The notes under the pieces: model-generated
The model's input: only the letters and a program-made list of their open reading frames with translations
What the model was told of the DNA's origin: nothing
Databases searched by the model: none
Shown here: piece by piece, positions 9,354 through 22,252 of the stretch
Layout of the letters: every line of letters begins with the position of its first letter
Numbering within the stretch: position 1 is the first letter of the stretch
DNA from: Pristionchus mayeri
Taxonomy: Eukaryota > Nematoda > Chromadorea > Rhabditida > Neodiplogasteridae
Length of the DNA: 64,000 nucleotides
Reading direction: 5' to 3'
Assembly (NCBI GenBank): GCA_036245805.1
Contig: BTRK01000002.1
Span: forward strand, 30,209,151-30,273,150
Position numbers and translations under genes: made by a program

Positions 9354-11823
9354 GTGAGAGCAGGTTGGGAACCGTTTTTGAATAATTTCTGCGAGGAATG
9401 TCAGTCAACCACGTTTGGTACCAGATTTATGCATGAAAAATATAATTGTAAGCGACTGGTGAGAGCCTGCTTAAAACGTTGTAAAAGGCTCGTGAGACCT
9501 CGGGCGATTCGAAAAAGTTGGCATCGGGCTTCGCCCCATTCCAACTTTTTCGGATCGCCCTCGGCCTCACGAGCCTTTCACAACGCTCACGCTGCGGGGA
9601 GTAAGAGCAGGTTGGGAACCGTTTTTGAATAAATTCTGCGAGGAATGTCAGCGAACCACGTTTGGTACCAGATTTATGCATGAAAAATATAATTGTAAGC
9701 GACTGGTGAGAGCCTGCTTAAAACGTTGTAAAAGGCTCGTGAGGCCTCGGGCGATTCGAAAAAGTTGGCATCGGGCTTCGCCCCATTCCAACTTTTTCGG
9801 ATCGCCCTCGGCCTCTCGAGCCTTTCACAACGCTCGCGCTGCGGGGAGTGAGAGCAGGTTGGGAACCGTTTTTGAATAATTTCTGCGAGGAATGTCAGTC
9901 AACCACGTTTGGTACCAGATTTATGCATGAAAAATATAATTGTAAGCGACTGGTGAGAGCCTGCTTAAAACGTTGTAAAAGGCTCGTGAGGCCTCGGGCG
10001 ATTCGAAAAAGTTGGCATCGGGCTTCGCCCCATTCCAACTTTTTCAGATCGCCCTCGGCCTCACGAGCCTTTCACAACGCTCACGCTGCGGGGAGTAAGA
10101 GCAGGTTGGGAACCGTTTTTGAATAATTTCTGCGAGGAATGTCAGTCAACCACGTTTGGTACCAGATTTATGCATGAAAAATATAATTGTAAGCGACTGG
10201 TGAGAGCCTGCTTAAAACGTTGTAAAAGGCTCGTGAGGCCTCGGGCGATTCGAAAAAGTTGGCATCGGGCTTCGCCCCATTCCAACTTTTTCAGATCGCC
10301 CTCGGCCTCTCGAGCCTTTCACAGCGCTCACGCTGCGGGGAGTAAGAGCAGGTTGGAAACCGTTTTTGAATAAATTCTGCGAGGAATGTCAGTTAACCAC
10401 GTTTTCTACCAGATTTATGCATGAAAAATTTAATTGTAAGCGACTGGTGAGAGCCTGCTTAAAACGTTGTAAAAGGCTCGTGAGGCCTCGGGCGATTCGA
10501 AAAAGTTGGCATCGGGCTTCGCCCCATTCCAACTTTTTCAGATCGCCCTCGGCCTCACGAGCCTTCCACAACGCTCACGCTGCGGGGAGTGAGAGCAGGT
10601 TGGGAACCGTTTTTGAATAATTTCTGCGAGGAATGTCAGTCAACCACGTTTGGTACCAGATTTATGCATGAAAAATATAATTGTAAGCGACTGGTGAGAG
10701 CCTGCTTAAAACGTTGTAAAAGGCTCGTGAGACCTCGGGCGATTCGAAAAAGTTGGCATCGGGCTTCGCCCCATTCCAACTTTTTCGGATCGCCCTCGGC
10801 CTCACGAGCCTTTCACAACGCTCACGCTGCGGGGAGTAAGAGCAGGTTGGGAACCGTTTTTGAATAAATTCTGCGAGGAATGTCAGCGAACCACGTTTGG
10901 TACCAGATTTATGCATGAAAAATATAATTGTAAGCGACTGGTGAGAGCCTGCTTAAAACGTTGTAAAAGGCTCGTGAGGCCTCGGGCGATTCGAAAAAGT
11001 TGGCATCGGGCTTCGCCCCATTCCAACTTTTTCGGATCGCCCTCGGCCTCTCGAGCCTTTCACAACGCTCGCGCTGCGGGGAGTGAGAGCAGGTTGGGAA
11101 CCGTTTTTGAATAATTTCTGCGAGGAATGTCAGTCAACCACGTTTGGTACCAGATTTATGCATGAAAAATATAATTGTAAGCGACTGGTGAGAGCCTGCT
11201 TAAAACGTTGTAAAAGGCTCGTGAGGCCTCGGGCGATTCGAAAAAGTTGGCATCGGGCTTCGCCCCATTCCAACTTTTTCAGATCGCCCTCGGCCTCACG
11301 AGCCTTTCACAACGCTCACGCTGCGGGGAGTAAGAGCAGGTTGGGAACCGTTTTTGAATAATTTCTGCGAGGAATGTCAGTCAACCACGTTTGGTACCAG
11401 ATTTATGCATGAAAAATATAATTGTAAGCGACTGGTGAGAGCCTGCTTAAAACGTTGTAAAAGGCTCGTGAGGCCTCGGGCGATTCGAAAAAGTTGGCAT
11501 CGGGCTTCGCCCCATTCCAACTTTTTCAGATCGCCCTCGGCCTCTCGAGCCTTTCACAGCGCTCACGCTGCGGGGAGTAAGAGCAGGTTGGAAACCGTTT
11601 TTGAATAAATTCTGCGAGGAATGTCAGTCAACCACGTTTGGTACCAGATTTATGCATGAAAAATTTAATTGTAAGCGACTGGTGAGAGCCTGCTTAAAAC
11701 GTTGTAAAAGGCTCGTGAGGCCTCGGGCGATTCGAAAAAGTTGGCATCGGGCTTCGCCCCATTCCAACTTTTTCAGATCGCCCTCGGCCTCACGAGCCTT
11801 CCACAACGCTCACGCTGCGGGGA
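9354..11823 (+). repeat. Block B3: 1235-bp pentamer higher-order repeat, two copies
   Basis: Ten consecutive 247-bp units form two five-unit copies, 9354-10588 and 10589-11823. Unit 9601 matches 10836, 9848 matches 11083, and 10095 matches 11330. The last pair (10342 and 11577) differs at GTCAGTTAACC and GTTTTCTACC versus GTCAGTCAACC and GTTTGGTACC. Markers are GGCATCGGG in the left arm and CAGATCGCC in the right arm. No hairpin-less unit occurs here. Confidence 0.87.
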
Positions 11824-13304
11824 GTGAGAGCAGGTTGGGAACCGTTTTTGAATAAATTCTGCGAGGAATGTCAGTCAACCACGTTTGGTAACAGTTTTAT
11901 GCATGAAAAATATAATTGTAAGCGACTGGTGAGAGCCTGCTTAAAACGTTGTAAAAGGCTCGTGAGGCCTCGGGCGATCTGAAAAAGTTGGAATCGGGCT
12001 TCGCCCAATTCCAACTTTTTCGGATCGCCCTCGGCCTCTCGAGCCTTTCACAACGCTCACGCTGCGGGGAGTGAGAGCAGGTTGGGAACCGTTTTTGAAT
12101 AATTTCTGCGAGGAATGTCAGTCAACCACGTTTGGTACCAGATTTATGCATGAAAAATTTAATTGTAAGCGACTGGTGAGAGCCTGCTTAAAACGTTGTA
12201 AAAGGCTCGTGAGGCCTCGGGCGATTCGAAAAAGTTGGCATCGGGCTTCGCCCCATTCCAACTTTTTCAGATCGCCCTCGGCCTCACGAGCCTTTCACAG
12301 CGCTCACGCTGCGGGGAGTGAGAGCAGGTTGGGAACCGTTTTTGAATAAATTCTGCGAGGAATGTCAGTCAACCACGTTTGGTAACAGTTTTATGCATGA
12401 AAAATATAATTGTAAGCGACTGGTGAGAGCCTGCTTAAAACGTTGTAAAAGGCTCGTGAGGCCTCGGGCGATCTGAAAAAGTTGGAATCGGGCTTCGCCC
12501 AATTCCAACTTTTTCGGATCGCCCTCGGCCTCTCGAGCCTTTCACAACGCTCACGCTGCGGGGAGTGAGAGCAGGTTGGGAACCGTTTTTGAATAAATTC
12601 TGCGAGGAATGTCAGTCAACCACGTTTGGTACCAGATTTATGCATGAAAAATATAATTGTAAGCGACTGGTGAGAGCCTGCTTAAAACGTTGTAAAAGGC
12701 TCGAGAGGCCGAGGGCGATCCGAAAAAGTTGGAATCGGGCTTCGCCCAATTCCAACTTTTTCGGATCGCCCTCGGCCTCTTGAGCCTTTCACAACGCTCA
12801 CGCTGCGGGGAGTAAGAGCAGGTTGGGAACCGTTTTTGAATAAATTCTGCGAGGAATGTCAGTCAACCACGTTTGGTACCAGATTTATGCATGAACAATT
12901 TAATTGTAAGCGACTGGTGAGAGCCTGCTTAAAACGTTGTAAAAGGCTCGTGAGGCCTCGGGCGATTCGAAAAAGTTGGCATCGGGTTTCGCCCCATTCC
13001 AACTTTTCAGATCGCCCTCGGTCTCACGAGCCTTTCACAACGCTCACGCTGCGGGGAGTGAGAGCAGGTTGGGAACCGTTTTTGAATAAATTCTGCGAGG
13101 AATGTCAGTCAACCACGTTTGGTAACAGTTTTATGCATGAAAAATATAATTGTAAGCGACTGGTGAGAGCCTGCTTAAAACGTTGTAAAAGGCTCGTGAG
13201 GCCTCGGGCGATCCGAAAAAGTTGGAATCGGGCTTCGCCCAATTCCAACTTTTTCAGATCGCCCTCGGCCTCTCGAGCCTTTCACAACGCTCGCGCTGCG
13301 GGGA
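11824..13304 (+). repeat. Block B4: transition units, first type II arms
   Basis: Spacings are 247, 247, 247, 247, 246 and 247. The units at 11824 and 12318 are a 494-bp-offset pair sharing GGTAACAGTTTT and GATCTGAAAAAG. The unit at 12565 is the first with the type II left arm GAGAGGCCGAGGG. The 246-bp unit at 12812 has lost one T of the right-arm T5 run (AACTTTTCAG). Confidence 0.8.
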
Positions 13305-15606
13305 GTGAGAGCAGGTTGGGAACCGTTTTTGAATAAATTCTGCGAGGAATGTCAGTCAACCACGTTTGGTACCAGATTTATGCATGAAAAATTTAATTGT
13401 AAGCGACTGGTGAGAGCCTGCTTAAAACGTTGTAAAAGGCTCGTGAGGCCTCGGGCCTTTCACAACGCTCGCGCTGCGGGGAGTGAGAGCAGGTTGGGAA
13501 CCGTTTTTGAATAAATTCTGCGAGGAATGTCAGTCAACCACGTTTGGTACCAGATTTATGCATGAAAAATATAATTGTAAGCGACTGGTGAGAGCCTGCT
13601 TAAAACGTTGTAAAAGGCTCGTGAGGCCTCGGGCGATCCGAAAAAGTTGGAATCGGGCTTCGCCCAATTCCAACTTTTTCGGATCGCCCTCGGCCTCTCG
13701 AGCCTTTCACAACGCTCACGCTGCGGGGAGTAAGAGCAGGTTGGGAACCGCTTTTGAATAAATTCTGCGAGGAATGTCAGTCAACCACGTTTGGTACCAG
13801 ATTTATGCATGAAAAATATAATTGTAAGCGACTGGTTAGAGCCTGCTTAAAACGTTGTAAAAGGCTCGAGAGGCCGAGGGCCTTTCACAACGCTCGCGCT
13901 GCGGGGAGTGAGAGCAGGTTGGGAACCGTTTTTGAATAAATTCTGCGAGGAATGTCAGTCAACCACGTTTGGTACCAGATTTATGCATGAAAAATATAAT
14001 TGTAAGCGACTGGTTAGAGCCTGCTTAAAACGTTGTAAAAGGCTCGAGAGGCCGAGGGCGATCCGAAAAAGTTGGAATCGGGCTTCGCCCAATTCCAACT
14101 TTTTCGGATCGCCCTCGGCCTCTTGAGCCTTTCACAACGCTCACGCTGCGGGGAGTAAGAGCAGGTTGGGAACCGTTTTTGAATAAATTCTGCGAGGAAT
14201 GTCAGTCAACCACGTTTGGTACCAGATTTATGCATGAAAAATTTAATTGTAAGCGACTGGTGAGAGCCTGCTTAAAACGTTGTAAAAGGCTCGTGAGGCC
14301 TCGGGCCTTTCACAACGCTCGCGCTGCGGGGAGTGAGAGCAGGTTGGGAACCGTTTTTGAATAAATTCTGCGAGGAATGTCAGTCAACCACGTTTGGTAC
14401 CAGATTTATGCATGAAAAATTTAATTGTAAGCGACTGGTGAGAGCCTGCTTAAAACGTTTTAAATTCTCGTGAGGCCTCGGGCCTTTCACAACGCTCGCG
14501 CTGCGGGGAGTGAGAGCAGGTTGGGAACCGTTTTTGAATAAATTCTGCGAGGAATGTCAGTCAACCACGTTTGGTACCAGATTTATGCATGAAAAATATA
14601 ATTGTAAGCGACTGGTGAGAGCCTGCTTTAAACGTTGTAAAAGGCTCGAGAGGCCGAGGGCGATCCGAAAAAGTTGGATTCGGGCTTCGCCCAATTCCAA
14701 CTTTTTCGGATCGCCCTCGGCCTCTTGAGCCTTTCACAACGCTCACGCTGCGGGGAGTAAGAGCAGGTTGGGAACCGTTTTTGAATAAATTCTGCGAGGA
14801 ATGTCAGTCAACCACGTTTGGTACCAGATTTATGCATGAAAAATTTAATTGTAAGCGACTGGTGAGAGCCTGCTTAAAACGTTGTAAAAGGCTCGTGAGG
14901 CCTCGGGCCTTTCACAACGCTCGCGCTGCGGGGAGTGAGAGCAGGTTGGGAACCGTTTTTGAATAAATTCTGCGAGGAATGTCAGTCAACCACGTTTGGT
15001 ACCAGATTTATGCATGAAAAATATAATTGTAAGCGACTGGTGAGAGCCTGCTTTAAACGTTGTAAAAGGCTCGAGAGGCCGAGGGCGATCCGAAAAAGTT
15101 GGAATCGGGTTTCGCCCAATTCCAACTTTTTCGGATCGCCCTCGGCCTCTCGAGCCTTTCACAACGCTCACGCTGCGGGGAGTAAGAGCAGGTTGGGAAC
15201 CGTTTTTGAATAAATTCTGCGAGGAATGTCAGTCAACCACGTTTGCTACCAGATTTATGCATGAAAAATATAATTGTAAGCGACTGGTGAGAGCCTGCTT
15301 AAAACGTTGTAAAAGGCTCGAGAGGCCGAGGGCGATCCGAAAAAGTTGGAATCGGGCTTCGCCCAATTCCAACTTTTTCGGATCGCCCTCGGCCTCTTGA
15401 GCCTTTCACAACGCTCACGCTGCGGGGAGTAAGAGCAGGTTGGGAACCGTTTTTGAATAAATTCTGCGAGGAATGTCAGTCAACCACGTTTGGTACCAGA
15501 TTTATGCATGAAAAATATAATTGTAAGCGACTGGTGAGAGCCTGCTTAAAACGTTGTAAAAGGCTCGTGAGGCCTCGGGCCTTTCACAACGCTCGCGCTG
15601 CGGGGA
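13305..15606 (+). repeat. Block C1: alternating 247- and 178-bp units
   Basis: Spacings from 13305 are 178, 247, 178, 247, 178, 177, 247, 178, 247, 247 and 178. Hairpin-less units reappear here after a 9-kb absence. The short unit starting at 13730 has a type II left arm (GAGAGGCCGAGGG) fused to the usual CCTTTCAC junction, so arm type and excision have been reassorted by recombination or conversion. The 177-bp unit at 14333 carries an altered ACGTTTTAAATTCTCG segment. Confidence 0.85.
15065..15159. repeat. Type II foldback: perfect 41-bp inverted repeat with changed arms
   Basis: Left arm 15065-15105 and right arm 15119-15159 are exact reverse complements. Relative to type I (429-523) both arms differ at three matched positions: GTGAGGCCTCGGG has become GAGAGGCCGAGGG, and CCCGAGGCCTCAC has become CCCTCGGCCTCTC. 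The apex here is CGGGTTTCGCCCA. Type II left arms occur from about 12.7 kb onward. Many units pair a type I left arm with a type II right arm and so contain mismatches. Confidence 0.93.
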
Positions 15607-18600
15607 GTGAGAGCAGGTTGGGAACCGTTTTTAAATAAATTCTGCGAGGAATGTCAGTCAACCACGTTTGGTACCAGATTTATGCATGAAAAATATAATT
15701 GTAAGCGACTGGTGAGAGCCTGCTTAAAACGTTGTAAAAGGCTCGAGAGGCCGAGGGCGATCCGAAAAAGTTGGAATCGGGCTTCGCCCAATTCCAACTT
15801 TTTCGGATCGCCCTCGGCCTCTTGAGCCTTTCACAACGCTCACGCTGCGGGGAGTAAGAGCAGGTTGGGAACCGTTTTTGAATAAATTCTGCGAGGAATG
15901 TCAGTCAACCACGTTTGGTACCAGATTTATGCATGAAAATATAATTGTAAGCGACTGGTGAGAGCCTGCTTAAAACGTTGTAAAAGGCTCGTGAGGCCTC
16001 GGGCCTTTCACAACGCTCGCGCTGCGGGGAGTGAGAGCAGGTTGGGAACCGTTTTTGAATAAATTCTGCGAGGAATGTCAGTCAACCACGTTTGGTACCA
16101 GATTTATGCATGAAAAATATAATTGTAAGCGACTGGTGAGAGCCTGCTTTAAACGTTGTAAAAGGCTCGAGAGGCCGAGGGCGATCCGAAAAAGTTGGAA
16201 TCGGGTTTCGCCCAATTCCAACTTTTTCGGATCGCCCTCGGCCTCTCGAGCCTTTCACAACGCTCACGCTGCGGGGAGTAAGAGCAGGTTGGGAACCGTT
16301 TTTGAATAAATTCTGCGAGGAATGTCAGTCAACCACGTTTGCTACCAGATTTATGCATGAAAAATATAATTGTAAGCGACTGGTGAGAGCCTGCTTAAAA
16401 CGTTGTAAAAGGCTCGAGAGGCCGAGGGCGATCCGAAAAAGTTGGAATCGGGCTTCGCCCAATTCCAACTTTTTCGGATCGCCCTCGGCCTCTTGAGCCT
16501 TTCACAACGCTCACGCTGCGGGGAGTAAGAGCAGGTTGGGAACCGTTTTTGAATAAATTCTGCGAGGAATGTCAGTCAACCACGTTTGGTACCAGATTTA
16601 TGCATGAAAATATAATTGTAAGCGACTGGTGAGAGCCTGCTTAAAACGTTGTAAAAGGCTCGTGAGGCCTCGGGCCTTTCACAACGCTCGCGCTGCGGGG
16701 AGTGAGAGCAGGTTGGGAACCGTTTTTGAATAAATTCTGCGAGGAATGTCAGTCAACCACGTTTGGTACCAGATTTATGCATGAAAAATATAATTGTAAG
16801 CGACTGGTGAGAGCCTGCTTTAAACGTTGTAAAAGGCTCGAGAGGCCGAGGGCGATCCGAAAAAGTTGGAATCGGGCGTCGCCCAATTCCAACTTTTTCG
16901 GATCGCCCTCGGCCTCTCGAGCCTTTCACAACGCTCACGCTGCGGGGAGTAAGAGCAGGTTGGGAACCGTTTTTGAATAAATTCTGCGAGGAATGTCAGT
17001 CAACCACGTTTGGTACCAGATTTATGCATGAAAAATATAATTGTAAGCGACTGGTGAGAGCCTGCTTAAAACGTTGTAAAATGCTCGAGAGGCCGAGGGC
17101 GATCCGAAAAAGTTGGAATCGGGCTTCGCCCAATTCCAACTTTTTCGGATCGCCCTCGGCCTCTTGAGCCTTTCACAACGCTCACGCTGCGGGGAGTAAG
17201 AGCAGGTTGGGAACCGTTTTTGAATAAATTCTGCGAGGAATGTCAGTCAACCACGTTTGGTACCAGATTTATGCATGAAAATATAATTGTAAGCGACTGG
17301 TGAGAGCCTGCTTAAAACGTTGTAAAAGGCTCGTGAGGCCTCGGGCCTTTCACAACGCTCGCGCTGCGGGGAGTGAGAGCAGGTTGGGAACCGTTTTTGA
17401 ATAAATTCTGCGAGGAATGTCAGTCAACCACGTTTGGTACCAGATTTATGCATGAAAAATATAATTGTAAGCGACTGGTGAGAGCCTGCTTTAAACGTTG
17501 TAAAAGGCTCGAGAGGCCGAGGGCGATCCGAAAAAGTTGGAATCGGGCGTCGCCCAATTCCAACTTTTTCGGATCGCCCTCGGCCTCTCGAGCCTTTCAC
17601 AACGCTCACGCTGCGGGGAGTAAGAGCAGGTTGGGAACCGTTTTTGAATAAATTCTGCGAGGAATGTCAGTCAACCACGTTTGGTACCAGATTTATGCAT
17701 GAAAAATATAATTGTAAGCGACTGGTGAGAGCCTGCTTAAAACGTTGTAAAAGGCTCGAGAGGCCGAGGGCGATCCGAAAAAGTTGGAATCGGGCTTCGC
17801 CCAATTCCAACTTTTTCGGATCGCCCTCGGCCTCTTGAGCCTTTCACAACGCTCACGCTGCGGGGAGTAAGAGCAGGTTGGGAACCGTTTTTGAATAAAT
17901 TCTGCGAGGAATGTCAGTCAACCACGTTTGGTACCAGATTTATGCATGAAAAATATAATTGTAAGCGACTGGTGAGAGCCTGCTTAAAACGTTGTAAAAG
18001 GCTCGTGAGGCCTCGGGCGATTCGAAAAAGTTGACATCGGGTTTCGCCCCATTCCAACTTTTTCAGATCGCCCTCGGCCTCACGAGCCTTTCACAACGCT
18101 CACGCTGCGGGGAGTGAGAGCAGGTTGGGAACCGTTTTTGAATAAATTCTGCGAGGAATGTCAGTCAACCACGTTTGGTACCAGATTTATGCATGAAAAT
18201 ATAATTGTAAGCGACTGGTGAGAGCCTGCTTAAAACGTTGTAAAAGGCTCGTGAGGCCTCGGGCCTTTCACAACGCTCGCGCTGCGGGGAGTGAGAGCAG
18301 GTTGGGAACCGTTTTTGAATAAATTCTGCGAGGAATGTCAGTCAACCACGTTTGGTACCAGATTTATGCATGAAAAATATAATTGTAAGCGACTGGTGAG
18401 AGCCTGCTTTAAACGTTGTAAAAGGCTCGAGAGGCCGAGGGCGATCCGAAAAAGTTGGAATCGGGCGTCGCCCAATTCCAACTTTTTCGGATCGCCCTCG
18501 GCCTCTCGAGCCTTTCACAACGCTCACGCTGCGGGGAGTAAGAGCAGGTTGGGAACCGTTTTTGAATAAATTCTGCGAGGAATGTCAGTCAACCACGTTT

Positions 18601-19880
18601 GGTACCAGATTTATGCATGAAAAATATAATTGTAAGCGACTGGTGAGAGCCTGCTTAAAACGTTGTAAAAGGCTCGAGAGGCCGAGGGCGATCCGAAAAA
18701 GTTGGAATCGGGCTTCGCCCAATTCCAACTTTTTCGGATCGCCCTCGGCCTCTTGAGCCTTTCACAACGCTCACGCTGCGGGGAGTAAGAGCAGGTTGGG
18801 AACCGTTTTTGAATAAATTCTGCGAGGAATGTCAGTCAACCACGTTTGGTACCAGATTTATGCATGAAAATATAATTGTAAGCGACTGGTGAGAGCCTGC
18901 TTAAAACGTTGTAAAAGGCTCGTGAGGCCTCGGGCCTTTCACAACGCTCGCGCTGCGGGGAGTGAGAGCAGGTTGGGAACCGTTTTTGAATAAATTCTGC
19001 GAGGAATGTCAGTCAACCACGTTTGGTACCAGATTTATGCATGAAAAATATAATTGTAAGCGACTGGTGAGAGCCTGCTTTAAACGTTGTAAAAGGCTCG
19101 AGAGGCCGAGGGCGATCCGAAAAAGTTGGAATCGGGCGTCGCCCAATTCCAACTTTTTCGGATCGCCCTCGGCCTCTCGAGCCTTTCACAACGCTCACGC
19201 TGCGGGGAGTAAGAGCAGGTTGGGAACCGTTTTTGAATAAATTCTGCGAGGAATGTCAGTCAACCACGTTTGGTACCAGATTTATGCATGAAAAATATAA
19301 TTGTAAGCGACTGGTGAGAGCCTGCTTAAAACGTTGTAAAAGGCTCGAGAGGCCGAGGGCGATCCGAAAAAGTTGGAATCGGGCTTCGCCCAATTCCAAC
19401 TTTTTCGGATCGCCCTCGGCCTCTTGAGCCTTTCACAACGCTCACGCTGCGGGGAGTAAGAGCAGGTTGGGAACCGTTTTTGAATAAATTCTGCGAGGAA
19501 TGTCAGTCAACCACGTTTGGTACCAGATTTATGCATGAAAAATATAATTGTAAGCGACTGGTGAGAGCCTGCTTAAAACGTTGTAAAAGGCTCGTGAGGC
19601 CTCGGGCGATTCGAAAAAGTTGACATCGGGTTTCGCCCCATTCCAACTTTTTCAGATCGCCCTCGGCCTCACGAGCCTTTCACAACGCTCACGCTGCGGG
19701 GAGTGAGAGCAGGTTGGGAACCGTTTTTGAATAAATTCTGCGAGGAATGTCAGTCAACCACGTTTGGTAACAGTTTTATGCATGAAAAATATAATTGTAA
19801 GCGACTGGTGAGAGCCTGCTGAAAACGTTGTAAAAGGCTCGTGAGGCCTCGGGCCTTTCACAACGCTCGCGCTGCGGGGA
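15607..19880 (+). repeat. Block C2: 671-bp trimer higher-order repeat (247+247+177) and 918/919-bp tetramer form
   Basis: Complete trimers start at 16031, 16702 and 18291. Tetramers with one extra unit start at 17373 (918 bp) and 18962 (919 bp), so 17373-18961 and the following stretch form a 1589-bp superunit. The first unit carries GCTTTAAACG, a type II left arm and the apex GGGCGTCGCCC (GGGTTTCGCCC in the 16031 copy). The second carries TCTTGAGCC. The short unit is 177 bp because of AAAATATAATT. The extra unit is marked by GTTGACATCGGGTTTCGCC. Confidence 0.88.
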
Positions 19881-22252
19881 GTGAGAGCAGGTTGGGAACC
19901 GTTTTTGAATAAATTCTGCGAGGAATGTCAGTCAACCACGTTTGGTACCAGATTTATGCATGAAAAATATAATTGTAAGCGACTGGTGAGAGCCTGCTTA
20001 AAACGTTGTAAAAGGCTCGTGAGGCCTCGGGCGATCCGAAAAAGTTGGAATCGGGCTTCGCCCAATTCCAACTTTTTCGGATCGCCCTCGGCCTCTTGAG
20101 CCTTTCACAACGCTCACGCTGCGGGGAGTAAGAGCAGGTTGGGAACCGTTTTTGAATAAATTTTGCGAGGAATGTCAGTCAACCACGTTTGGTACCAGAT
20201 TTATGCATGAAAAATATAATTGTAAGCGACTGGTGAGAGCCTGCTTAAAACGTTGTAAAAGGCTCGTGAGGCCTCGGGCGATTCGAAAAAGTTGACATCG
20301 GGTTTCGCCCCATTCCAACTTTTTCAGATCGCCCTCGGCCTCACGAGCCTTTCACAACGCTCACGCTGCGGGGAGTGAGAGCAGGTTGGGAACCGTTTTT
20401 GAATAAATTCTGCGAGGAATGTCAGTCAACCACGTTTGGTAACAGTTTTATGCATGAAAAATATAATTGTAAGCGACTGGTGAGAGCCTGCTTAAAACGT
20501 TGTAAAAGGCTCGTGAGGCCTCGGGCCTTTCACAACGCTCGCGCTGCGGGGAGTGAGAGCAGGTTGGGAACCGTTTTTGAATAAATTCTGCGAGGAATGT
20601 CAGTCAACCACGTTTGGTACCAGATTTATGCATGAAAAATATAATTGTAAGCGACTGGTGAGAGCCTGCTTAAAACGTTGTAAAAGGCTCGTGAGGCCTC
20701 GGGCGATCCGAAAAAGTTGGAATCGGGCTTCGCCCAATTCCAACTTTTTCAGATCGCCCTCGGCCTCACGAGCCTTTCACAACGCTCACGCTGCGGGGAG
20801 TGAGAGCAGGTTGGGAACCGTTTTTGAATAAATTCTGCGAGGAATGTCAGTCAACCACGTTTGGTACCAGATTTATGCATGAAAAATTTAATTGTAAGCG
20901 ACTGGTGAGAGCCTGCTTAAAACGTTGTAAAAGGCTCGTGAGGCCTCGGGCCTTTCACAACGCTCGCGCTGCGGGGAGTGAGAGCAGGTTGGGAACCGTT
21001 TTTGAATAAATTCTGCGAGGAATGTCAGTCAACCACGTTTGGTACCAGATTTATGCATGAAAAATATAATTGTAAGCGACTGGTGAGAGCCTGCTTAAAA
21101 CGTTGTAAAAGGCTCGTGAGGCCTCGGGCGATTCGAAAAAGTTGACATCGGGTTTCGCCCCATTCCAACTTTTTCAGATCGCCCTCGGCCTCACGAGCCT
21201 TTCACAACGCTCACGCTGCGGGGAGTAAGAGCAGGTTGGGAACCGTTTTTGAATAAATTCTGCGAGGAATGTCAGTCAACCACGTTTGGTACCAGATTTA
21301 TGCATGAAAAATATAATTGTAAGCGACTGGTGAGAGCCTGCTTAAAACGTTGTAAAAGGCTCGTGAGGCCTCGGGCGATCCGAAAAAGTTGGAATCGGGC
21401 TTCGCCCAATTCCAACTTTTTCGGATCGCCCTCGGCCTCTTGAGCCTTTCACAACGCTCACGCTGCGGGGAGTAAGAGCAGGTTGGGAACCGTTTTTGAA
21501 TAAATTCTGCGAGGAATGTCAGTCAACCACGTTTGGTACCAGATTTATGCATGAAAAATATAATTGTAAGCGACTGGTGAGAGCCTGCTTAAAACGTTGT
21601 AAAAGGCTCGTGAGGCCTCGGGCGATTCGAAAAAGTTGACATCGGGTTTCGCCCCATTCCAACTTTTTCAGATCGCCCTCGGCCTCACGAGCCTTTCACA
21701 ACGCTCACGCTGCGGGGAGTGAGAGCAGGTTGGGAACCGTTTTTGAATAAATTCTGCGAGGAATGTCAGTCAACCACGTTTGGTAACAGTTTTATGCATG
21801 AAAAATATAATTGTAAGCGACTGGTGAGAGCCTGCTTAAAACGTTGTAAAAGGCTCGTGAGGCCTCGGGCCTTTCACAACGCTCGCGCTGCGGGGAGTGA
21901 GAGCAGGTTGGGAACCGTTTTTGAATAAATTCTGCGAGGAATGTCAGTCAACCACGTTTGGTACCAGATTTATGCATGAAAAATATAATTGTAAGCGACT
22001 GGTGAGAGCCTGCTTAAAACGTTGTAAAAGGCTCGTGAGGCCTCGGGCCTTTCACAACGCTCGCGCTGCGGGGAGTGAGAGCAGGTTGGGAACCGTTTTT
22101 GAATAAATTCTGCGAGGAATGTCAGTCAACCACGTTTGGTACCAGATTTATGCATGAAAAATTTAATTGTAAGCGACTGGTGAGAGCCTGCTTAAAACGT
22201 TGTAAAAGGCTCGTGAGGCCTCGGGCCTTTCACAACGCTCGCGCTGCGGGGA
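19881..22252 (+). repeat. Block D1: 1344-bp-offset duplication with one foldback lost
   Basis: Spacings from 19881 are 247, 247, 178, 247, 178, 247; from 21225 they are 247, 247, 178, 178, 178. Unit order and markers match at an offset of 1344 bp, except that the 247-bp unit at 20553 corresponds to a 178-bp unit at 21897. Three hairpin-less units in a row (21719, 21897 and 22075) are the longest such run I found. The flank next to the lost foldback also differs (GCTCACGC versus GCTCGCGC), which fits a conversion tract better than fresh excision. Confidence 0.8.
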
